Shown: positions 46,981-55,802 of the stretch, in pieces
Layout: the number at the start of each line of letters is the position of its first letter
Numbering within the stretch: the stretch's first letter is position 1
Notes under the pieces: generated by a model
Database searches by the model: none
Told to the model about the DNA's origin: nothing
The model's input: the letters and a program-made list of their open reading frames with translations, nothing else
DNA from: Torymus aiolomorphi
Lineage: Eukaryota > Arthropoda > Insecta > Hymenoptera > Torymidae
Direction of reading: 5' to 3'
Assembly: GCA_036365515.1 (NCBI GenBank)
Contig: CM070874.1
Span: 165,959,297-166,023,296, forward strand
DNA: 64,000 nucleotides
Translations under genes and position numbers: made by a program

Positions 46981-48640
46981 AAAACCGCTGCCAATTCATT
47001 GGCAAGATGCTTCCTCAAACTAATTTATCGAATTCATTTTTTAAATTTAAAAAACAAAAGTAAATTTTTCACAACAAAACTTTATTAATAAATAAAACTG
47101 TTTTCTTTGCTGATCTTTGTTGTTTGTTAAATAATTTGACTGAATATAAAAAAACCGCTGCCAATTCATTGGCACGTAGCTTCCTCAAACTAATTTATTA
47201 ATTCCTTTTTTTATACTTTTATAAAATAATTTTTCTCAAAAACAAATGAAGAAAATGTATTGAAATTTTAACCAAATATAGTTTTTAATAAGCGTAATAA
47301 GTGGTTAAAATTTTGAGTCGATTTATGAAATATTCTCTGAAAAACAAGTATTCGAAAATATTTTAAAATAATTATTTCTTTAAGAAATAACAAACATCTG
47401 TATTATTTTAATAAATTGTTTATTTTCATAATCTTATCTGCTTTCATAATGATTGAAAACTCACTGTAGGGTTATATTTTTAATTTTATTTAAATAATAC
47501 CGTCTTTAGTTATTCATAAAAAAATACATATTTTTTGAGTGATCGACAATTTCATTAACCCACCTTCATTATACCTCGTTGCAATATTCTTAAATAATGA
47601 ACCTAATAGCTTATTAAATTAGAAAAAGCAAGTAAACAACACGCGTGCGTATCGCGCGTCATTTCCACTTTCTAGTAACATATACATAAAGCCGCTTTCG
47701 AAAAATTTCGATATGAAAAGATGGCTAAAACAGTTTGAGCCTAAAGTATCACTCAAATTCATAAACGAATTCTTTTATTACCATAAGAACTAATATAATA
47801 AATAATATACAAACTCAACATCTCTACAAAATTTCAAAGAAATTAAAACAATTTTACTCTAGTTATTGTGCAACCGAGAAAGTCATTTTCAGAAATACCA
47901 TAATGTTAAATATCAAATATTTTAAAAAGTAGCCATATAATCTTGATCAAATTTTACACAGATATTGCCTATCTGGCAAACAAAATAGCCTATAAATTAT
48001 GAGCTTATACATGGAGTCGTCATTTAGAAATTACGATCATCAAAAAAACGTAAACAAGTTTTCACCTCTAAATATCTTTACAAATCATGAAACAATTCTT
48101 TTACCTAAAGGACTTATACAATAAATATGTAAACTCTACATTTTCACAAAATTTCAACATGATTAAACCGATTTTTTCTCTCTAGTTATCAAGCGACAAA
48201 GAAAGAAACTTTGTAAAATACAAAAATTTTCAATATCAAATATTACAAAAAGTAATGGTACGATCTTCATAAAAATTCGCACACATATTATCTATATCAC
48301 ATACAAAATTGTGTTGACACATTATTAATTGCATCTAATAAATGATTTAAAGAAGCGATTAAGTCAATTTTACTTCCAAAATCGCGATACATACAAAGCT
48401 CAATTTTTAGGCATGACCGCTGCTCGGGAGAGCCTTATAATTTCACCAGAGCGAAAATTGTCTGACTTCAAAAACTAATAATTTGATACAAGAAAAGTCT
48501 TTTCCAGTCAAAATGAGTGCGTTTTAAGCGTTTTCTGTGATGTATGTATGTCTGTACGCCCGTATGTACGCAAGTTCCTCGATTATCTCAATGAATTTTC
48601 AACCGATTCCATCGGGATCGCGGGAAAATACTCCTCTAAT
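46981..48640 (+). repeat. Dispersed AT-rich repeat, two starts
   Basis: CCGCTGCCAATTCATTGGCA..GCTTCCTCAAAC occurs at about 46,985 and 47,155. The sequence after it is related to 37.4-39.4 kb (for example ACAAAATTTCAAAG..TTTTACTCTAGTTATTG near 47,828). It ends near GTATGTATGTCTGTACGCCC (48,542) without a CA tract. No gene. Confidence 0.6.
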
Positions 48641-48879
48641 TATACCTAAGTCCTGGTTCTCAATTGAGATAGATCGATGAAAAATTATAAAAATGCGAGC
48701 ACAAAGAAATATTTCAAAATATCAATTTTTAAGCTTAATGACTAGAAAAATTAATTTTAACCTTATATCTACAGATCTATCTGCTAAAACTAGTTAAAAT
48801 ACACCTTTTATCTGTTGGACACTTTTTTCTACGAGCAATATTTGCCAAGATAACTGCGAAAAACGGCAAAAAAGATTAA

Positions 48880-49450
48880 AAATAGACGATTTTCGGCTAT
48901 CACTTGACAGAATTTGATTTTACACAAAAATGTTAAATACAAAAGTTGGAGATAATATTTAAACAAAACTTTTTCCTATTTATCACTTTTGTGTAAAATG
49001 AACTCCTGATAAGTTACACTTATAAAAACGATTTTAAACGCCAAAATATACTTAAAATGGACGATTATTGGCTATAACTTGACAGGATTTTATTTTACAC
49101 AAAAGTCTTAAATACAAAAGTTGTAGATAATATTTAAACAAAACTTTTTTCTATTTAACATTTTTGTGTAAAATCAACTCGTGACGAGTTAGACTGATAA
49201 AAACGATTTTAACACTAAAATATACATAAAATGGACAATTTTCGACTATAATTTGACAGGATGTAACTTTACACAAATATGATAAATGCAAACTTGTAAA
49301 TTGTAATAAAATAAAACGTTTTCTCATTAAACATTTTCATGTACAATCAATTCCTGACGACTTAGACCTATAAAAACGATTTTTTAATGCCTAAAATAAA
49401 CACCTGAAATATTCGATTTTCACTTATTATTCAACAGTATTTGACTTTGC
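48880..49450. repeat. 175-bp tandem repeat, about 3.3 units
   Basis: Anchor GGCTAT.ACTTGACAG..TTTTACACAAAA recurs near 48,893, 49,068, 49,242 and in decayed form near 49,417, giving a 174-175-bp period. Units are AT-rich and diverged. The size is nucleosome-like, but the array is too short to call a satellite. Its last unit abuts the kinase remnant. Confidence 0.75.
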
Positions 49451-49469
49451 ACAGAAATATTAGACATAA

Positions 49470-50705
49470 CAAGATATTTATGTTGCATTCCTTCAAATAT
49501 CTGTAATTCCTCAGCAACTTTTCTAATAGCTTTGTAGTCTTCAGGTTGTAATTGAACTTCTTTCATAGCTAACAACTCTCCCGTTTGATTATTAACGACA
49601 GTATACATTTCTCCGAACCTACTTTGACCTAATAATTAAATTTACATATTATAAATTAAAACATGAAAAATAAATAATTTTTTAGGAAATGCTTGTAAAG
49701 ATAGGAAAAGGGACTCAGCAGCTTCAAGCCTAGTTAAAACATTTTCCACTTGTCTTAAAGCTTCAGACTGAGCACGAATACAATCTCGATAGTACATGGA
49801 TAAACAGCCACCACATAAAGTAGAATTAATACAAACTTTTACTTCTGAAGAGTCACTGTTTAATTTCTTTTGTTAAGATTGCAACTGGATCAAATCTACA
49901 TGATAAAAGAATATGTCGAAAAAATGAAATAATTTTATATTTGTATTTGTTAAAACAAATATAACAAACTTCTATATTATTATTTCATCTAAAAGTAATC
50001 TAACAGCTTCTCGTTGTTTACAAAGATGTTCATCCATAGCTACTGGACTTCAATCAGCTCTATAAGCCTGTATTTCTAATCAAATTAAATATTTTAGTTC
50101 ATTTTGCCATCTAATTTCTTCTTGACTCATTTGACATCGACATATCCTATCCTTATCTGTACTTCCATATAAAAATTAAGTAGTAGATATTTATTATAAT
50201 TAGGCTATAAATTAAAAAATTAATGAAACCAAATTTTCCTCTTACTAGACGTATGAGAAAGGAAAATATATCATAAAAAATCTCTCTTTCTTGTAAAATT
50301 TGGAATTTTGGAGAAGTACATTCAAAAAGGCCTTGCTGTTCACTACTCGATATAGAAGTTAATATCTAAGAAAGTATATTGTTTTTTCTTTCTTCAATAT
50401 CAATAGGTTTTGAAGGCAAGCACCGAAATCTATTTCTGGGTTCGACCTGTAAAAAGTTTAAAAAGTTTTAAACCAAGCCAAAACAAGAATAAACTATTCA
50501 AAATCTAAATTACTTTACCTTAATATTTTTCAAAAGGGAACAGCAATTTTTGCTACTGCTGCCGTTGCTACTACTGATTTCATAGTGTTCACTTCCACCA
50601 ACATCCAATTTGAAGTCACACTCATTTGTTCTTAATAATATTTCTTTCTTCAATATCAATAGGTTTTGAACGCAAGCAACGAAATCTATTTCTGGATTCG
50701 ACCTG
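49470..50705 (-). pseudogene. MAP3K4/Mekk1-like kinase gene remnant
   Basis: Minus-strand exon-like blocks in the expected gene order: 50,705-50,520 (NRFRCLRSKPIDIEE..), a duplicate of its start at 50,455-50,330, then 50,160-49,995 (EEIRWQNELKYLI.. with two in-frame TGAs). These are followed by 49,877-49,684 (YYRDCIRAQSEALRQVE..RLEAAE) and 49,637-49,470, the start of the kinase domain (YTVVNNQTGELLAMKEVQLQ). In the kinase block the glycine loop is altered but the VAIK-type Lys in AMKE is kept. AT-rich gaps resemble introns, so it is a decayed genomic duplicate rather than a retrocopy. Homology then stops. Metazoan MAP3K4 proteins activate p38/JNK stress pathways; this copy should be dead. Confidence 0.75.
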
Positions 50706-51537
50706 AGTAGTAAGGGGACCGGTATAGCGAGACGGCCCCCCGCGGTGCGGTGTGTAGGGGCCATGTGGCACCCCGCTGTGCGGCGTGTATGGGTCCCCAA
50801 GTGTGACAAGGTCATTAACCCAAGTGTTTACAGTAGCAAGTGCGGCCACAAGCTAATTAGAGTAAACAATGGGGGGTGATTTATTACCCCATAAATAATG
50901 GCCCACTTATGGCACCCGCCATGACGTCATGCCGCTATACATGCCCTACGTGTGTTGCCGTATATGCCTTGACTCAAGGTGGTGGGGAGCGAGCGCTTTG
51001 GCTGTTCGCGCTACGCCATAAAGACCCGTAGGGTGCTAGGTCTCGCTGTATAGACCGTGTACTGTGGGTATGGGCCCCAAGTATGAACAGAATTATTACC
51101 CCATAAATAATGTCCTACTTATCGCTCGCGCCATGACGCTATGCCGCTATATCTGTCCGGCGCGTGCCGGCGTATATGCCTCAACTCGGGGATGGTGGGG
51201 GAGAGACCTTTGGCTATACGCGCTACGCCATAAAGACCTCTCACTGTATAGACCGCGTGCTGTGTGTATGGGTCCCAAGTGTGACAAGGTCATTAGCAGG
51301 TGTGAACACAAGATAATAATGATAAACAATGGGTCGGATTATTACCCATAAATAACGGCCCACTTACCGCCCCCGCCATGACGCCATGCCGCTATACCTA
51401 CCAGGCGCGTGCCGCCGTATATGCCCCGACTCGTCGTGGTGGTGGTGGTGATGGGAGAGACCTTTGGCTATAGGCTCTACGCCATAAAATCCCATAGAGT
51501 GCTGGAGCGGGCCCTCTCGCTGTATAGACCGTGTGTG

Positions 51538-51568
<31 letters not shown>

Positions 51569-51660
51569 TTGTGTTTGCGTGTGTGTGTGTGTGTGTGTGT
51601 ATGTTCGTAATAAGTTGGGGTGGGAATAGGGAGTTGGTGTAAAGGAGAGGTCTGCAAATA
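50706..51660 (+). repeat. Polinton left terminal region with tandem units
   Basis: About three diverged units of 190-320 bp share TGGGTCCCAAGTGTGACAAG, ACCCCATAAATAATG.CC.ACTTA, CCATGACG.CATGCCGCTAT and CGCTACGCCATAAAGACC. Boundaries are near 50,795, 51,066 and 51,268. It ends with a (GT)n tract (51,532-51,601). The matching right TIR lies outside the window. Confidence 0.75.
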
Positions 51661-52048
51661 AAAAAAGGTGTTGATGAACAAAAAAAATTTTTATTTATTT
51701 AATCGTAGAAGAAAGTTAGTCTTACGTTAACAGAACTACCGACATCACGAACGCACAATTTTTATTTTAACTTATACACGAATTACTATTTTACAGTTGG
51801 TCTTACGGCAATATAAATATCGACATCACTAACGCACAATTTTTATTTTAACTTATAATACGAATTACTATTTTAGAAGCACACCATACGCATTCAGTCA
51901 ATCGCAAACATTTTATTTCGGTTGCACTTTTTAATCATTGTTTTTAAGCGCGAAATATAAAATTTGTATTAATAATAACGATGCTGACACTTGCACTACT
52001 TAGCACACACACACACACACACACCGCATTGATACTGCTTGCTCCCTG
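51661..52048. other. Noncoding spacer of the Polinton
   Basis: Contains a direct duplication of about 65 bp (TATCGACATCACTAACGCAC..TTATTTTAACTTATA..CGAATTACTATTTTA; about 51,727-51,795 and 51,798-51,874). It lies 3' of the minus-strand gene below. A (CA) tract at 52,002-52,023 precedes that gene's end. Confidence 0.6.
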
Positions 52049-52501
52049 TCACTTTCGAGGCATGCAAATGCACCGTCGATGGCGACACGTGATGCACGGT
52101 GCGTATCGTAGCTCGCAAATAGAGCACGGTCGCAACGGTTTTTTGAGTACTTCTTGCGTATGTTGACACCATCGCCATCCTGAAGGTAATTTTTCGGTAT
52201 ACGCCATGGCATGCCTGTGCGCCTTATCAAATGTTTCTAGGGCGATATTTCCCGCGGTATTTAACTTACACAGCACAGCCGTCATCTCCTCCAGGAGCTC
52301 GCTGTAGTATTCGCGGGTATCAGGCGATGTTGCCGCGGCAAACCGACAACTAATTTCGGCTACAAATTCCGCCATAAAGGCTGAATCCCGCTGCACAGCG
52401 TTAAACGCGGCAAAATTAACTTTGATGTATTGCTGTATTTTGGCGCGTTTATACGGCAGTTTGTTGTAGTACGCGAGTCGACGCGTACTGATCGCCTTCA
52501 T
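52049..52501 (-). CDS. Polinton accessory protein with C-terminal Cys cluster
   Basis: 150 residues, intact, ATG at 52,501. Helical N-terminal 110 residues, then a compact Cys/His cluster: CSICELRYAPCITC then HRRCIC, fitting a small zinc-binding fold. It is codirectional with the gene at 52,545-52,964 and 43 nt downstream of it, so both may share a transcript. No family recognised. Its position at the element's left end, opposite in strand to the core genes, suggests an accessory or host-interaction gene (inference). Confidence 0.6.
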   Translation of the reverse strand: MKAISTRRLAYYNKLPYKRAKIQQYIKVNFAAFNAVQRDSAFMAEFVAEISCRFAAATSPDTREYYSELLEEMTAVLCKLNTAGNIALETFDKAHRHAMAYTEKLPSGWRWCQHTQEVLKKPLRPCSICELRYAPCITCRHRRCICMPRK

Positions 52502-52544
52502 TGCGCTGGAATACTACACTACACGCACTAATCACCGAGCCGCT

Positions 52545-52964
52545 TTATGGGGAGCGCGGGCTGTCCAGGTCGCTCAAGCACGGACAGCTCGCACTGCTGC
52601 TGCACTGAGGGCACCGAAGTATATTGCACCTCCAACAGCGCACCCAATTCAGTGCTGTATGTTGATACAGTCCGCAGTCAAAACACCACTCCTGGATGGT
52701 TGGTGCTGTAGGTGGTGCTGGTGGTGGTGGTGATGGTGGTGTTGGTGTTGCTGCTCTCGCCCGGTGTTCCAACAGGTTGCGCCGCCACTGACGGAGATGT
52801 CTTTGGCGCAAGCGTTTTAGCACTTTCAAGTGCCTTATCCGTTCCCTGTATACGGCCTCCTTCGAAGTTGAAATCGTCAATGCTTGCCGATTTCTGAGTG
52901 AGATTCTTCGCCACTTGGCGAGACGCGCTTCGAATCTGGCTAGTTGCTGCTGGAGACTGGCCAT
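52545..52964 (-). CDS. Polinton accessory protein: basic coiled coil plus zinc-ribbon-like tail
   Basis: 139 residues, ATG at 52,964 with an arthropod-initiator-like TCAGT just upstream on the minus strand. The N-terminal 75 residues are Arg/Leu-rich helix (QQQLARFEARLAKWRR..). A Pro/Thr linker follows (about 76-91), then CFDC..CWRC..CPQC..C, which could fold as a zinc ribbon or RING-like module. A basic helix plus zinc module suggests nucleic-acid or protein binding. Unrecognised family. The frame is intact. Confidence 0.6.
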   Translation of the reverse strand: MASLQQQLARFEARLAKWRRISLRNRQALTISTSKEAVYRERIRHLKVLKRLRQRHLRQWRRNLLEHRARAATPTPPSPPPPAPPTAPTIQEWCFDCGLYQHTALNWVRCWRCNILRCPQCSSSASCPCLSDLDSPRSP

Positions 52965-53504
52965 AACTGACTGACTCGATGTTCGCTAACAGTGTTGAAG
53001 GTTCACGGGGATGGTGGGGGTTAAACTGCTGTTAGTGAGGGCAGCTAGAGTGGGGATGAGTAAAAAACATAAAAAAGCAATGTGTCGTCGGTACATCTTC
53101 TTTCGGGGATGCCACGACAGACTGTATTTCAACGCTTTTCGAAAATGAAATTTACGACATGCCGGGTTTCCAGACGCTCTGATGAAAGAGCATATGTTTT
53201 GCCGCGGAGAACCTCGGCGAAATTTTTCCCGAATGAAAATTTTTTATTACTCTTTCATGGTTTAAGCGCAGTGGCCTCGCAGAAGTTTCTGGCTCTACGA
53301 GCGCGCGCGCACGGGTCGCGTAGTTAAGTATCTGCACGTGAGAAAAACAGAAACACGTGTAGGCGTAGAAAACAGCCCTTGGAAGGATACTTCGGGTTTT
53401 TACAGGAAGAGATTTTTTAACATCTGTAGAGTTTCTTTTCTTATCGAAAAGCTGTACGACTGCCATAGTAATCGTACCCTGCTTCGCGGGGGATTCTCAA
53501 TTTT
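52965..53504. other. Spacer between divergent Polinton genes
   Basis: Separates the minus-strand pair from the plus-strand block and so probably holds divergent promoters. Small frames on both strands (53,082-53,327; 53,152-53,466) have no recognisable domain. A GCGCGCGCGC tract is present near 53,302. Confidence 0.45.
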
Positions 53505-54081
53505 TCTTCAAACCCGTCGGCACGCGTGACGAAAACCTTTCGAGCTAAACTATCGCTACGTGACAGGACCATGCAATAATGCCAAGGGGTTATCCTCGAA
53601 ACTTGCATCCGCTGCGAAGAAAGTAAGCCCCGTTGTTTTTTCGAAACAATATATCACGGTAGCAGCCCCGCAACAGGATGTTTCGCGTGTAAAGCTTACG
53701 CACCGGGGTTTCCGTCGCGCGAACACGCATAGCAATACTCGGGGGTTATTTTTCACCCAGCTTCACATTTTTAACGGAAAAAACTTACCTCTTTCTTCAA
53801 ACCCGTCGGCACGCGTGACGAAAACCTTTCGAGCTAAACTGTCGCTACGTGACAGGGCCATACAATAATGCCAAGGGATTATCCTCGAAACTTGCATCCG
53901 CTGCGAAGAAAGTAAGCCCCGTTGTTTTTTCGAAACAATATATCACGGTAGCAGCCCCGCAACAGGATGTTTCGCGTGTAAAGCTTACGCACCGGGGTTT
54001 CAGTCGCGCGAACACGCATAGCAATACTCGGGGTTATTTTTCACCCAGCTACATATTTTTAACGGGAAAAAGTTACCTCTT
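53505..54081 (+). repeat. Tandem duplication of a 289-bp unit
   Basis: TCTTCAAACCCGTCGGCACG begins unit 1 at 53,505 and unit 2 at 53,794; they are about 97% identical. Each carries a frame of about 90-100 codons starting at GTGACAGG (53,560 and 53,849) that differs only by small changes. No homology was recognised, and the lack of an ATG makes these frames doubtful genes. Recent duplication is clear. Confidence 0.85.
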
Positions 54082-54226
54082 GCGCTTTGGTGAGATTTTC
54101 CAGAGACGGCACGAGTACATAATGTAAACAGATGCTCAAAAACCCCGAGGGAAAGGTATTTTCTGATACCACGTGTATACTGTATTCAAAATACTCGACG
54201 CCGTTGACACCGCCAAAAAGTCGCGC

Positions 54227-54263
54227 TATAAAAGCGGTGAGGGCCACTTACGATCCTATCAGT
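54227..54263 (+). promoter_or_regulatory. TATA box and initiator
   Basis: TATAAAAG (54,227-54,234) followed about 30 bp later by TCAGT (54,259-54,263), the arthropod initiator consensus, then ATG at 54,290 in a GTCACC-ATG-G context. It would drive the two overlapping genes below and possibly the polymerase. Confidence 0.65.
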
Positions 54264-54289
54264 CTTCCTTTCGAACGAGAAGCGTCACC

Positions 54290-54568
54290 ATGGAGAATTT
54301 TGTCGCTTGTAAAAGTTTACGGGAAGCCGTATTGCGTCTCGCAGCGCAATCACGCTATAGTAGAGGCGGCGCGTGGCGTACACGACTGAGGACTTTGTCT
54401 GCTACGGAACTTGTCAATCAGTTACGACGCTTGTTACGGCTGACTGGCTGTCGGGCGATAGCAAGATTATTTCGTACGTTCAGGCATTCGCGAGATGTAC
54501 AGCGTACCATCGGGGAATTTGTGGTTGAGTGCAACTTGGACAGATGCCTGTTTTTAGAAAGCTCATGA
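54290..54568 (+). CDS. Small Arg-rich Polinton protein
   Basis: 92 residues from the ATG in strong context; the frame is open further upstream, but the TATA/initiator pair argues for this start. Leu/Arg-rich helices (TELVNQLRRLLRLTGCRAIARLFRTF) give a strongly basic protein, possibly nucleic-acid binding. Its TGA overlaps the next gene's ATG (ATGA, 54,565-54,568), a compact viral-type coupling. Not recognised. Confidence 0.5.
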   Translation: MENFVACKSLREAVLRLAAQSRYSRGGAWRTRLRTLSATELVNQLRRLLRLTGCRAIARLFRTFRHSRDVQRTIGEFVVECNLDRCLFLESS

Positions 54569-55584
54569 ACGAGTACGAGGAGCTAATGGGTAAGTGAAAA
54601 ATTTTTTAATATTTTTACTAAAATTTTTAAAAAATTTAGTTCTCTAAAAACATTTTTTTCCAGCCTTAGAAGATTTATTGCGCGACAGCGATTCTGATAG
54701 CGAAAATATCGAAGCTGATGACGAGGAGAGCAGCGACGCCACTCACTTTGAGTGGAATGCCGATGATACACCGTCTCAACCAGGGCCATCGGGGGTGGCA
54801 AGCGGTTCGGCGCGCACTCATGGATGACAAAATCCTGTAGCTCGCAGGCTATCGTTTGACACTGATAGCGACGCGGCTGATGACGGTAGCTCGCAGCAGC
54901 AAATCTGGGTCGCCGACGTACACAACGCACCTCTTTCCGACGATAATCCGCCTACAGAAACGGTGTCTGACAGCGAAGAGGAGCGCCCCGTAAGCCCGAA
55001 CCTTATTAATGCGGAGGACCATGAAAGGGCGAATCTAGAAATGGAGGCGGTAGAAAATGAGCGAGAGTATATACTGGAGGCGTTATCATCATACGTGGAG
55101 CCGGGGGAAGCCGTTCACCGGGCATTTTTGAGCGATCCTCCTCAGGCGTCAGCAGATGCAGGCATCGCGAATACCGCTGAAAATCGCTACAACATCTTGA
55201 GCAATTTTTACCTTGGAGATCCCGGAGCATACGATAATAACTTTAACCCGTGGGACGAAGTTCATCTGCGTATAAATGAGCGTAAGTTAAATTAATTTTT
55301 CTTTTTTGTAATGTAAAAAAAGAGCATGTTGTTGAAAAAAATATTTTTCTTTTTTAGTCATAAGACATCGGGATAGTATATCGTACCACTATCCCTATGA
55401 CATTCCCGATATACCTGGAGTTTATGAGCGGTTTTTGAATATACTCCATTCACCACGCGCACAGGTGTTGCGTTGGTTCCATGACCAGACGGAAAATATA
55501 TTTTCTCCGTTGTATACGGAAATAGATCTCGCGGATCTATTAGTACGTGTAAGCGAAAGTTTTTGCGGGCCACCGGAAGAATAG
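54565..55584 (+). pseudogene. Spliced acidic Polinton gene with one internal stop
   Basis: Three exons can be read: 54,565-54,589, 54,664-55,281 and 55,358-55,584. Both introns (74 and 76 nt) have GTAAGT donors and T-rich AG acceptors, and the phases match. The product is very acidic in its middle (DSDSDSENIEADDEESSD..SDSEEE) with a more hydrophobic end (YHYPYDIPDIPGVYERFLNIL). An in-frame TGA at 54,825-54,827 interrupts exon 2. An alternative donor in exon 3 (GTGTAAGC near 55,550) could splice in phase onto the Ser-rich segment before the polymerase, making this the polymerase N-terminus. I cannot decide between the two. Confidence 0.55.
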
Positions 55585-55802
55585 AAAATGACTAAAAAAA
55601 AGAAATGTTTAAATAATATTAAAAGCTGACGACAATTCATTTTATTCATTTAGAGACCCGTCAATCCCCTCTTCAGGTAGGCGCTGGTGAAGGTCGTAGC
55701 AGAAGCAACAGCAGCCACAGCAGCAGTAGCAGCATCACGCGCGACGACGAGGCTGACGCAGGGCCCGAGCGGTTTATTATAGCTGCCGAGGGAGAGCAGT
55801 AC

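Noticed and set aside
49420..49608. Functional small protein with kinase homology
   Set aside because: It is one decayed exon of a larger kinase gene; neighbouring exons have in-frame stops and the glycine loop is altered.
51364..51681. Minus-strand His-Thr-rich ORF in the Polinton TIR
   Set aside because: Read from the (GT)n tract and flanking tandem units.
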